Of a stretch of DNA of 64,000 nt, positions 55,821-64,000 are shown piece by piece. The translations under genes were made by a program, and so were the position numbers. Positions within the stretch are counted from its first letter, which is position 1. Each line of letters starts with the position of its first letter. The notes under the pieces were generated by a model that worked only from the letters and a program-made list of their open reading frames with translations, did no database searches and was not told the origin of the DNA. The DNA comes from an uncultured Anaerolineae bacterium (GTDB lineage Bacteria; Chloroflexota; Anaerolineae; J036; Brachytrichaceae), in contig CALIMH010000003.1 of assembly GCA_938028725.1 (NCBI GenBank), forward strand, positions 1 to 64,000, written 5' to 3'.

Positions 55821-56918
55821 TCAACGCAATGCATGCACCTGGCTCACCTGTGCGACGATCTCGTCCACCTCTGGCTCTTGCTCTGGGGAGGGGCCAAGCG
55901 GGTCCTCCACATCGTCCTGGCCGAGCAAGATGCGGAAGCAGTTGAGCACACCATAGCTGAGCGCCTCGAGGTCATAGCCGCCCTCGAGCACCAACACCAT
56001 GCGACCATTGCACAGGGCATCGCTCAAGCTGCGTAGGACACGGACGATACGCGCGAAGCCGCTCAACGACAGGTTCATGTGCGCCAGCGGGTCCCGCCAG
56101 TGAGCGTCGAAGCCGGCGGAGACCAACAGCATCTCCGGTCGAAAGCGCAGCGCGGCTGGCGTGATCAACTCGTCGAACACACGGGCGTAGCCGAGATCGC
56201 CCACACCTGGTGGCAACGGTACGTTGAGCGTGGTGCCGATAGCCTCGCCACGCCCTCGCTCATGAACGCTGCCGCTGCCCGGATATATCATCCAGCCATA
56301 CTCGTGCACGGAGACATACAGGACGCGGGGGTCGTCGTAGAAGATGGCCTGCGTGCCGTTGCCGTGATGCACGTCAAAATCCACGATCATCACCCGGCGC
56401 GGCTGTGCCTGGCGATGGTTGCGCTGCGCCGAAGGGGACCAGGCCGCATCCGGCTCAGCGTCGAGGTCTCCCAATGCGCATTTAGCTGCGAAGGCGACGT
56501 TGTTGAACAAACAGAACCCCTCGCCGTGATTGGCGAAGGCATGATGCCCAGGTGGCCGCACCAGCGCGAAGGCGCGCCGCACCTGGCCGGCGCTCACAGC
56601 GCGCGCCGCAGCTAGGCTGGCGCCGACGGCGTGCGCTGCCGCGCGAAAGGTGGCGCGCGTGACGTACGTGTCTGGGTTCAACCAGCCGCCGCCGCGCTCA
56701 GCCACGTGATACACTGTCGAGACGTAGCGCGGCTCGTGCAAGGCGGTGAGCGTCTCAAAGTTGGCGGGGGTGAACTGCAGTGCGCGCAATTGCGGCCACA
56801 GGTCGCTGTGTTGCAAGCGCGCAAGCACCATCTCTAGGCGCTGACGGTTCTCGGGGTGGCCGGCGATGTGATGCTCCAGGAAAACCGAGTCGTAGCAATA
56901 CCCGACAGGAGAGGACAT
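55821..56918 (-). CDS. Histone deacetylase-superfamily hydrolase (class II-like)
   Basis: 365 residues from the ATG at 56918; a GTG at 56939 overlapping the MFS stop (GTGA) is also possible. The zinc hydrolase core is complete: ALVRPPGHHAFANHGEGFCL, VDFDVHHGNGTQAIFYDDP, then YPGSGSVHERG, and SAGFDAHWRDPL. Bacterial members deacetylate acetylpolyamines, acetoin-linked proteins or other acetylated compounds. It is coupled to the MFS transporter directly upstream, which suggests uptake of an acetylated substrate followed by deacetylation; the substrate is unknown. Confidence 0.92.
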   Translation of the reverse strand: MSSPVGYCYDSVFLEHHIAGHPENRQRLEMVLARLQHSDLWPQLRALQFTPANFETLTALHEPRYVSTVYHVAERGGGWLNPDTYVTRATFRAAAHAVGASLAAARAVSAGQVRRAFALVRPPGHHAFANHGEGFCLFNNVAFAAKCALGDLDAEPDAAWSPSAQRNHRQAQPRRVMIVDFDVHHGNGTQAIFYDDPRVLYVSVHEYGWMIYPGSGSVHERGRGEAIGTTLNVPLPPGVGDLGYARVFDELITPAALRFRPEMLLVSAGFDAHWRDPLAHMNLSLSGFARIVRVLRSLSDALCNGRMVLVLEGGYDLEALSYGVLNCFRILLGQDDVEDPLGPSPEQEPEVDEIVAQVSQVHALR

Positions 56919-56935
56919 AACAGGCGCCCGGCTGC

Positions 56936-58273
56936 TCACGCTGCTTGCGAGCGTGGAATTTCGCGCAGCAGCACCCAGACCAGCAAGCTACCGGTCGCCA
57001 GGATGATGGCATTTGCGAGGAAAGGGCCGGCATGATGATGGTCGTACAACACGCCCATCATCACCGGGCCAATGATCTGGCCGGCTGCTTGGGCCAGGGT
57101 GTAGAGGCCAAACCCCATGCCGCGCTGGCCGCTGCCGCTCAGATCGGCCACCATCGCCTGCTCCGCCGGCACAGCGGCCGAGTAGCACACTGCCTCCAGC
57201 GTGGCGAACACGGCCAGCGCCGATACCGCCAACACTGGATTGGGGAACAACATGCTGAGGAAAGGGATCGTGAACGAAAACAAACCGCTCACGGTCAGCC
57301 CGACCACGATAGGCGCGCGCCGCCCCACCCGATCGGAGATGCGCCCCAACCGCGAAGGCAAAAATGCCCATGCCAGCGCTGCGGGAACGTAGGCCAACCC
57401 GATCCAGAGCAAGTTGGCGGTGAGCTGCTCATGGATGTAAATCAGGATGAACGGCGCCAAGCCGTAGGACGAGGCCATCGTCAGCATGACGATCCCCATC
57501 AGGACGTAGAGCTGGGGATGAATGCGCTGAGCATGTGCCTCCTGCGCCACCTGAGCCAACGCCCATCGGCGCGTCTCTGGGACATCCCGCAGCGCTCGCC
57601 ACACACTCAACAACGCACCAGCGGCAAAGATGACGAACATCAGCGACCAAACCTCCTCGGTAATGCGCAATTGCCCCTCCGGGTTGAAACCGAAGAGCAG
57701 CAGCAAGGGGATCGCAATCAGGCCGCCGATCACGCCGCCGCGATACTGCGCTTCCTCGGTGTAGCCAAAGCTGGAGCCGCGCCTAGTGGCGCGCGCCAGG
57801 TCGCCGGTGATGGCATAAGAGGCAAGCAGCATAGTGCCCAGCGCAAAACCCTGCACGACGCGCGCCGCAAAAAGCAAGCTCACCGCCATCGCCTTGTCAG
57901 CCACGATGGTGATCTCAAACACGCGCAGCGAGAACGTCCGCGCCAGCGCGAACAGCACCATCGAGACAAACATGAGGCTCACGCTGAGCACCAGAAACGG
58001 CTTGCGTCCCAAGCGATCCATGCTTCTGCCAATTAAGGGGCGCGAGATGGCCATGGTGAGGGCCGGCAGCGAGAAGAGCAGCCCCCGCTCCAAACCGCTG
58101 GCGCCGAAGTTCCCCGCGTAGACCGGCAGCAGCACCACCAACAACGATGTGGCGAGCGAGGCGTAACGGACCACCTCTTGCAACTTGCGCAGATGAGCCG
58201 ACGTAGCACCGGGAGCGCCGGCGGCGATGTCGAGCACTTCTCTGTCGGCCGGTGCGTTGAGCGTGTGCTGCAT
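56936..58273 (-). CDS. MFS transporter
   Basis: 445 residues with 12 predicted helices and the MFS loop motif GRSMDRLGRKPFLVLSV, repeated as LGRISDRVGRRAPIVVGL in the second half. The 36-residue N-terminal tail is hydrophilic. Proton-coupled drug or sugar transport is the common role; the substrate is unknown. A TAAAAT box ends ten bases before the ATG. The stop overlaps the GTG of the HDAC-like gene, so the two are likely translated together. Confidence 0.9.
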   Translation of the reverse strand: MQHTLNAPADREVLDIAAGAPGATSAHLRKLQEVVRYASLATSLLVVLLPVYAGNFGASGLERGLLFSLPALTMAISRPLIGRSMDRLGRKPFLVLSVSLMFVSMVLFALARTFSLRVFEITIVADKAMAVSLLFAARVVQGFALGTMLLASYAITGDLARATRRGSSFGYTEEAQYRGGVIGGLIAIPLLLLFGFNPEGQLRITEEVWSLMFVIFAAGALLSVWRALRDVPETRRWALAQVAQEAHAQRIHPQLYVLMGIVMLTMASSYGLAPFILIYIHEQLTANLLWIGLAYVPAALAWAFLPSRLGRISDRVGRRAPIVVGLTVSGLFSFTIPFLSMLFPNPVLAVSALAVFATLEAVCYSAAVPAEQAMVADLSGSGQRGMGFGLYTLAQAAGQIIGPVMMGVLYDHHHAGPFLANAIILATGSLLVWVLLREIPRSQAA

Positions 58274-58283
58274 GTAGCAAAGG

Positions 58284-58289
58284 ATTTTA
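58284..58289 (-). promoter_or_regulatory. -10 box of the MFS-HDAC transcript
   Basis: TAAAAT on the minus strand, ten bases before the ATG at 58273. Confidence 0.35.
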
Positions 58290-58361
58290 CGACCGCGAGG
58301 TTTGCCCTGCGCTGTGGCTCACGGCGCACCCACCTTGCGCAGGGAGCGCGTTGCCCCTAGC

Positions 58362-61300
58362 TCAGCGCTCGATGACCAACACGCTGCCCGCGCTGCGTCC
58401 GAACACCTCTGGGAAGTACTCCTGCTCGGCGATGGCGGGGATCACCTGGTAGCGCCCCTCCAGCGACGGCTCAAAGAGGTAGGTCAACTCGTATGTGCCG
58501 GCGGGCAGCGAGCGCGCGAAGAACGTCACGCGGTCGTCATACACTTGGCTGCGGCCAAACCACCCTCGCCACCACCAGATGTCGCCAATCAGCGGGAATA
58601 CATCCGGCGGGTTTTGGATCGGCGCCGTGCGCAGGGCAGGGTCAATCGGCTCAGCGCCGGCAGGTAGGTAGTCGGTCACCCGCACGAAGTGCAGATCAGT
58701 AGGAGCCACTACAATCAGGCGCACGCGCACCCTCTGGCCGATGCGGGCGCGCTCCAAGGCAGGGCATGGCTGCTGCAGTTGTGGCGTGCAGTCGGCGCTT
58801 TCATATTTGCGCGCGATGAACAGGCCGCGGTTCACTGGCAACGCCGACTCCACCGGCACAAACAGGCGCAGATGCGCAGCGTAGAACAGCCGTCCTTCAC
58901 CGCGGCCGCGCTCCACCTGCAGCTCGTTCACCGCCTCGCGCGCGAGCGCCGTGTCCGGAAGGCGCACAAACTGCGACTCGCCCTGTGGCGTGGCTGTGCC
59001 GCCCAGCAGCGGGCGACGGTTGAGCGAGAGGCGCCAATCGAACTGGGTGCGCGGCTCGCCGACGGCCTGCGCCCATTCCGCCAGCGCAGTCAAGGACCAA
59101 GCCGTCTCTTGGTCCGTCTCCCAGCTATTGGCGCGGCGGGCGGTGATGAGCCATCGAACTATGTTACCCAGCGCAGCGTCCTGTGGGGTGAGCCGCGCGA
59201 GCGCCAGCAGGGCGAACGCGGTGGTGCGGGTGTTGCTATCGAAGATTGCGTAGCTGAAGCTGCGCTCTTGCCAGAACGTGCCGGTGGCGCTGGTGTTTGC
59301 CGCGCCGCGCAGGTCCGAAAGCAACGTTCGCACCCGCGGCTCATCGGGTTGCTGCCGCGCCAGCGCCAGAGCCAACCAGGCTTGCGCCGCATAGCTCAAG
59401 TTCTCACGCTTCTCAACCAACACCGGCAGCGCCCAATCCGCCGATGGTGACGTATAGCTGAGCGCGAAGGCGTACCAGGCGGCCGTGGAGGGGTCTGTGT
59501 CGAACGGCTGCAGGCTTTGCAGCTCGCGGGTGAGATATTCCGCCGCGCGGCGCAGCATGTCGCCGACAATGGCCTCTGTGAGCACGCCTTGTTGCAAGGC
59601 CTCGCCCAGCGCCACCAAGGCATAAGCAGTCACCGCTGGGTTGGATCGTTCATCCTCCGGCCACCAGCCCCAGCCGCCATCAAAGCGCTGCGCAGCGCGC
59701 AGGCGCTGCACGGCCAAGTTGAGTGGCAAGGCCTGCGGCGGCTGGTTGCGGGCGCGCGCCAACGCCAGCTCCACCAACAGCCGGGAGGCTATCCAGTGGA
59801 CGCTGTCGTCCTCTCGCTCTTCCAGCGCGCGTGCGCTGCTCAGGGCCAAAGCGCCCAGCCCGGCATCCACCTGCACGCTTAAATCGGCCTGCGCGTTGCG
59901 GAGGCGTGGAGGAATGACGATCTGCTCAACGCGCGCCTCGGCCGTGCTTAGCTCGCCAGACGTGCCGATCACCTCCGGCGCAGCGTAGCGCAGGATGGGT
60001 ATGCCTTCCCCATCCGCGAGGCGCAGGCCTGGCACAGCGCTGTCGACAAAGCCAGCGCCGCGCACGGTGAAAGTGATGTGGCTGAGCGCAGCGTTTTGGA
60101 CCTGCACCTGCCAATTGGCACGCGCGGTGCCCTTGGCCGGCACGCGCAGCTCTTGGATGGCCTCTCGGCTTATCAGCAGCAAGTTGGTAGAGACCAGGCC
60201 CACCTGCGCCACCAGCTCAGACTCCGTGTTGTTGTTCACCACTGCGCCGATGGTGAGCGTGTCACCAGCGACCAGGAAGCGCGGCACCACCGGCCGGATC
60301 AACACCGGCTTTGTGACGACGATCTCGTGCTTGCCCTCACCGACCTGCGTCGCAGCGGTCACAGCCTTCACTTCCAACACCCAGGTAGTGAGGTTATCCG
60401 GCAAGGGGAAGCTCACCCGCGCGCGGCCATCTGGGTCAGTGGTGACCGCAGCGCGCCAAGCGGCTGTGTCGCGGAAGTCCCGTCGAACCAGCGACTCATC
60501 GAGGGCGAGGGCCTGCGCCCCCTCGCCGCCGGCACCGCCTTCGGCCAAGGTCTTATACGTGGCTAGCAGCCGCATAGTGCGCTCCTGATTCACCACGAGC
60601 GAATCCGCTGTGCGGACACTCAAGCCGCGCGTGCCATAGAACGCCTCCAGGATGGGCTCAGCGTTCGGCTCAAGCAAACTCCACACCGCCTTATCTACCA
60701 ATGCCAGCGACAGCTCCGCTTGCACCGGCTGACCAGTGCTATCGGTGACGCGAACATCGTAGGTTACCACGTCGCGGGGGGCATAGGTGGGGCGGTCCGA
60801 GGTGATCTGCACGTCCAGCGCGAATTCGCGGGGGTTGACGGTGAGGGCAGCATAGCCCAGACGGAAAGCGGGGAGCTCATCCCTGTTGCGCACGCCCTTC
60901 ACCAGCAACACCGACACAAACGCATTGGGCGCCCAATCAGGCGTGATGGGCAGCTCCAGGACATCGCTGTTGCTGTTCAGCTGCACCGTGCGGCGCAACA
61001 GGAAATCGCCGCGCTCCACGGTCAAGAGCGCCGTCAGCGGGCCCTCGAAGGGTGAGGGCACCAGCACGCGCGCCACTTCACCAACCTCGTAGGCCGACTT
61101 GTCCAGCTTCAGCTCGATGCGGTCGTGGTCCTCCGCACGCCACGGGACATAGGCCACCGAGGAGACAAAGAAAGAGGTGGCAGCGTTAGCGATCCGCACG
61201 ACGTATTCGCCGCCGGCCGGTGGGTCGAAGCTGATAGCAGCCTTGCCGCTGAGGTCGGTGGTCAGCGTCGCAGTGAAGAGCGGCGTGTCGATTGGGCCTT

Positions 61301-64000
61301 CCTCGTGCACGCCGAGCCACTCGCGGCGGCTGAAGACGATCTCCGCACTGACGTTGGGCAACGGCTGGCCTTGCCAATCCACCGCGATCACTTGAGCGTT
61401 GACCGCTTCGCCCGGCTGATACACGTAGCGATCGGTCGCTACACCGAAGTAAAGCGGTGTCTTGTGGACAAGCACCTCGGCGCGCGCGGTGATGGAGCGA
61501 TCGCTTGGGTCGGCAAGCGAGGCTTCCACGGTGAAGCTGGCGCTGCTTCGACGCTGGCTGAGGTCGGCCGGCAGGGTGATGGTCAAGCGGCCGGTGGCAT
61601 CAGTGCGACCTTCGCCTTCAGACACCACGTCCGGGAAGTTGAAAGGCCGGTAAGTCGGCAGGATGGTCGTACTGAAGTCATGGAAGCTGTAGTTGCCGGG
61701 GCCGGTGTAGCGGTCGAAGATGTAGGGTTGGGCGAGCAGCCTCCAGCGGACGGGCGCGTCGGCCACATCGCCGCCGAAGAAGTACTGCGCTGACAGGGCA
61801 AGCTGGATGCTCTCACCGTCGAGATATTCGGCCTTATCGGGCGTGAGCGCAACTGAGAACTCTGGCGTGCGGTAGGCAGCCACCAAGAAGGACGTGAAGT
61901 AGTAGTTGCACAGTGCGTCCGGATCCAACTTGCTCTCTTTCACGTCCTTGCTAGTGGCGCGCGCGATGCACAGTTGCAACGTGTATTGGCCGGACATTGC
62001 GCTGCGGTCCAACACCCATTCGCCGTCAAACGTGCCGTTGGCGCTCAGCACGATCGGTTGCTCAGCAAGCTGCTGGCCATTAGGGTCGAGGATGCGCAGC
62101 GTGATACTTCGGCCGTCCTGCAGCAGGCTATAGCGCGCGTCGCTGAGCGAACGCACCATGCCTTTGTAGAACACGGTTTGACCTGGGCGATACAGCGGCC
62201 GATCAGTGTAGAGGTAGGCGAAAGTCTGTTTGAATTCGTAGTTCGCGTCCAGCTTAAACGCGAAAGGCTCGATGTTGTTCGACATATCGCTGGAGACCAG
62301 CCCAAACGTGTTCCTGCCAGGTTGGCCGGCGACGGCGTAGAGCCGCTGCAGTGGCGAATAGCCCTCCGGCAGCGCGAAAAGGGCTTGTCCTAGCTGGCCC
62401 TCCTCGCCCGAGGTGGTGGCTTGGCCGAGCAGATTGAAATCGGCGTCGTAGAGGGCGATCGGCACGCCGGCCACGGGGCGGCCGGTGGCCAAGTCGGTGG
62501 CCCACACCAGCGCACTGCGCTCGCCTTGTTTGAGCGCGAGGTGCAAGCTGTTGACCAGCAAGAAGCCACGCTGCGGCGCATCGGCAAAGCCCTTTGCCTG
62601 CGCCAGCTCTGGCGCACTCAGCTCGAGCAGATATATCCCTGTTGGCAATGAGCCGCCGTCTTCCGCTATCGAGAGCATCGTAGTGCCCCCCACGTTCAGA
62701 CGCGCATCAAGCCGCACGCTCCAGCGGCGTAGTCGGTTCTGATCGGTGAAAGCGAATTGCTGCAACAGCGTGTAGGCATTTGGCGTGCCGGTGAGGCGGT
62801 GAAAATCCTCCAGCGAGAGCCGAGCAAGCTGCGCGTCAATTCGTGATAGGTTCATCCAACGCACCAGCACTTGGGTGGGTCGCAGCGTGCTGTAGGTGCT
62901 GACGTTGTTGATGGGCTGCCACACCAGCCTGGGCGGATAGGGCGCCGTCCTAAAGCGCACCACCGTCTCCTTGCCCAACTTCGCGCCATAGCGATCGGCA
63001 ATGTCCGCGCCGATGCGCATCTCGTAGTTGGTGGAAGGTTGCAGGTTCAGGTTGATGTTGAACGTGTTGGCATAGGTGTCGTAGTAGCTAAAGGCGTTGG
63101 TGAAGGTGACCGGCGGGTCGAAGCGCAGATTAGGCAGGATGGTGCTTTCCGCGATCGGCGCGTTGAAACGAATGACGATCTGCCCGCCGAACGCGTCGAA
63201 CAGCGGGTCGGCGCCAACCGGATAGTTCACCGCGCCATCGGTGGGCTGGGTGCTCACCACCGCCGGCAGTGGCACAACCGTGAAGCTGGTGGTGGCAGGT
63301 GAGCGCAACCTGCCGCTTCCGACCTTGGCACGGGCGCTTGCATTGAGAGTGACGCGATAGGTCACCCCCCGCTGATAGTCCTCCTCCGGCACAAACGCCA
63401 TCACCTCCCCCAGCGCGACCGGCGCGTGGCTGTCGGGCGGCACGGGAGGCGGCGAGACGGGCATGATCGCCTCCTGGGGCAAGAAGGGCGGCGCGCTCGG
63501 CTGAGAGGTTGGCTTCTCCTCGGCCCAGCGAAACGTACCCCGCACGGGTGGCTCAATGGTGAAAGCTGCCTGAGCGGACTCGTGATCCATCGGCTGGCTG
63601 AAGGTGACGCTGATGGGCGCGCGCAAGTCCACCCCTGTGGCGCCTGGCGCGGGCGTGAAGGACTTGACCACCGGCTGCGCCACCGTGAACGACCACCCGT
63701 AGTCCACGTCCAAGATGGCGCCGGTGGTGTCTTGCAGGCCCGCTGGCACGCGCACCTCATAGCGCGCGCCTGCTTGGAGCGGCTCGCTGGGGCGGAAGAC
63801 ATACACGCTGGTGTTCAACCACTCCCCGCGCCCCGCCACCGTGGGCGAGATGGTGAACGGCTGTGGCAAGGCAGCTTGCTCGGCCAGCGCCGTCAGCGGC
63901 ACGACCGGCCGATTGAAGATCACCACGATTGGTGAATCGGCGCGCGCATCCTCTGCCCCTGCCATGGGCAGGGTCTGTGCCACGGCCAAGTTGCCCACGG
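58362..64000 (-). CDS. Alpha-2-macroglobulin-like protein (N-terminus off the window)
   Basis: At least 1,879 codons; the frame is open to the right edge, so the true start and signal peptide lie outside. Three N-terminal Big_5/Ig-like domains (IVVIFNRPVVPL; ISVTFSQPMDHESAQAAFTI; IVIRFNAPIAES) precede the macroglobulin domains. The MG2 signature YLYTDRPLYRPGQTVFYKG is near 595. The A2M domain is near 1190 (FPLPDNLTTWVLEVKAVT), and the helical domain includes QRFDGGWGWWPEDERSNPAV. The thioester CxEQ of protease-trapping forms is absent: the place reads ALEEREDDSVHWIASRLL. The C-terminal domain has VTDYLPAGAEPID. It likely acts outside the cell, perhaps in envelope defence or stress. Confidence 0.9.
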   Translation of the reverse strand, partial: VGNLAVAQTLPMAGAEDARADSPIVVIFNRPVVPLTALAEQAALPQPFTISPTVAGRGEWLNTSVYVFRPSEPLQAGARYEVRVPAGLQDTTGAILDVDYGWSFTVAQPVVKSFTPAPGATGVDLRAPISVTFSQPMDHESAQAAFTIEPPVRGTFRWAEEKPTSQPSAPPFLPQEAIMPVSPPPVPPDSHAPVALGEVMAFVPEEDYQRGVTYRVTLNASARAKVGSGRLRSPATTSFTVVPLPAVVSTQPTDGAVNYPVGADPLFDAFGGQIVIRFNAPIAESTILPNLRFDPPVTFTNAFSYYDTYANTFNINLNLQPSTNYEMRIGADIADRYGAKLGKETVVRFRTAPYPPRLVWQPINNVSTYSTLRPTQVLVRWMNLSRIDAQLARLSLEDFHRLTGTPNAYTLLQQFAFTDQNRLRRWSVRLDARLNVGGTTMLSIAEDGGSLPTGIYLLELSAPELAQAKGFADAPQRGFLLVNSLHLALKQGERSALVWATDLATGRPVAGVPIALYDADFNLLGQATTSGEEGQLGQALFALPEGYSPLQRLYAVAGQPGRNTFGLVSSDMSNNIEPFAFKLDANYEFKQTFAYLYTDRPLYRPGQTVFYKGMVRSLSDARYSLLQDGRSITLRILDPNGQQLAEQPIVLSANGTFDGEWVLDRSAMSGQYTLQLCIARATSKDVKESKLDPDALCNYYFTSFLVAAYRTPEFSVALTPDKAEYLDGESIQLALSAQYFFGGDVADAPVRWRLLAQPYIFDRYTGPGNYSFHDFSTTILPTYRPFNFPDVVSEGEGRTDATGRLTITLPADLSQRRSSASFTVEASLADPSDRSITARAEVLVHKTPLYFGVATDRYVYQPGEAVNAQVIAVDWQGQPLPNVSAEIVFSRREWLGVHEEGPIDTPLFTATLTTDLSGKAAISFDPPAGGEYVVRIANAATSFFVSSVAYVPWRAEDHDRIELKLDKSAYEVGEVARVLVPSPFEGPLTALLTVERGDFLLRRTVQLNSNSDVLELPITPDWAPNAFVSVLLVKGVRNRDELPAFRLGYAALTVNPREFALDVQITSDRPTYAPRDVVTYDVRVTDSTGQPVQAELSLALVDKAVWSLLEPNAEPILEAFYGTRGLSVRTADSLVVNQERTMRLLATYKTLAEGGAGGEGAQALALDESLVRRDFRDTAAWRAAVTTDPDGRARVSFPLPDNLTTWVLEVKAVTAATQVGEGKHEIVVTKPVLIRPVVPRFLVAGDTLTIGAVVNNNTESELVAQVGLVSTNLLLISREAIQELRVPAKGTARANWQVQVQNAALSHITFTVRGAGFVDSAVPGLRLADGEGIPILRYAAPEVIGTSGELSTAEARVEQIVIPPRLRNAQADLSVQVDAGLGALALSSARALEEREDDSVHWIASRLLVELALARARNQPPQALPLNLAVQRLRAAQRFDGGWGWWPEDERSNPAVTAYALVALGEALQQGVLTEAIVGDMLRRAAEYLTRELQSLQPFDTDPSTAAWYAFALSYTSPSADWALPVLVEKRENLSYAAQAWLALALARQQPDEPRVRTLLSDLRGAANTSATGTFWQERSFSYAIFDSNTRTTAFALLALARLTPQDAALGNIVRWLITARRANSWETDQETAWSLTALAEWAQAVGEPRTQFDWRLSLNRRPLLGGTATPQGESQFVRLPDTALAREAVNELQVERGRGEGRLFYAAHLRLFVPVESALPVNRGLFIARKYESADCTPQLQQPCPALERARIGQRVRVRLIVVAPTDLHFVRVTDYLPAGAEPIDPALRTAPIQNPPDVFPLIGDIWWWRGWFGRSQVYDDRVTFFARSLPAGTYELTYLFEPSLEGRYQVIPAIAEQEYFPEVFGRSAGSVLVIER

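Overview
The window looks like a compact, GC-rich chromosomal segment of a bacterium of the Chloroflexota (Anaerolineae or Thermoflexales-like). This placement is an inference. It rests on the gene complement: an ATP sulfurylase/APS kinase fusion, a transaldolase/phosphoglucose isomerase fusion, class II HMG-CoA reductase, large VWA and A2M-type envelope proteins, and the parAB/yidC/rnpA/rpmH cluster. There is no LPS machinery. I see no IS element, prophage or CRISPR array. The densest RNA and origin-type landmarks lie between 19.6 and 42.2 kb.

Layout. 0-0.2 kb: start of an FtsK-like translocase behind a LexA-type box. 0.4-3.2 kb: divergent M20 peptidase and SsnA-type amidohydrolase. 3.2-7.2 kb: sulfur-flavoured genes (TauE/SafE exporter, Sat-CysC fusion, CopZ-like 2Fe-2S protein, membrane rhodanese) and a HIT hydrolase. 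7.2-9.4 kb: two uncharacterised membrane proteins. 9.5-11.0 kb: pncB. 11.0-19.1 kb, minus strand: a pentose-phosphate operon (rpiB, tal-pgi fusion, gnd, zwf, pgl) followed by a CNNM/CorC protein. 19.4-20.1 kb: a small HTH gene and RNase P RNA. 20.1-24.6 kb: SurA-like foldase, rpsF, a GNAT-like protein and a WcaJ-type sugar transferase. 24.6-30.9 kb: clpC, murJ, an HD protein with a Cys-rich partner, and aat. 31.0-35.2 kb: a double-VWA protein and a CPA1 antiporter. 35.3-42.2 kb: tmRNA, rpmH, rnpA, yidD, a beta-propeller lipoprotein, yidC, jag, a PfkB kinase, parA and parB. This is the classic origin-proximal cluster, but dnaA is not present. 42.2-47.3 kb, minus strand: an S9 peptidase, GtrA, GT4 and HMG-CoA reductase operon. 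47.4-51.8 kb: guaA, greA with an apparent leader attenuator, and a degenerate SF1 helicase-like protein. 51.8-53.9 kb: tRNA-Met, a DtxR-family regulator and pheS. 53.9-54.5 kb: apparently decayed sequence. 54.5-58.3 kb: an MFS, HDAC-like and GH4 group. 58.4-64.0 kb: a large A2M-like protein running off the right edge.

Three window-wide traits stand out. First, many genes have a TANNNT -10 box only 6-11 bases upstream of the start codon, so leaderless mRNAs appear common; this also decides several start codons. Second, convergent genes repeatedly overlap tail to tail by a few bases with no intrinsic terminator between them. Third, the encoded tmRNA tag peptide (AKINWNAVPMAA) resembles a segment of an unusual C-terminal extension on the adjacent ribosomal protein bL34 ([11 protein letters not shown]). 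I find no complete novel system. The best candidates for follow-up are the tmRNA/bL34 resemblance, the greA leader, the degenerate helicase behind greA, and the HD/Cys-rich pair.
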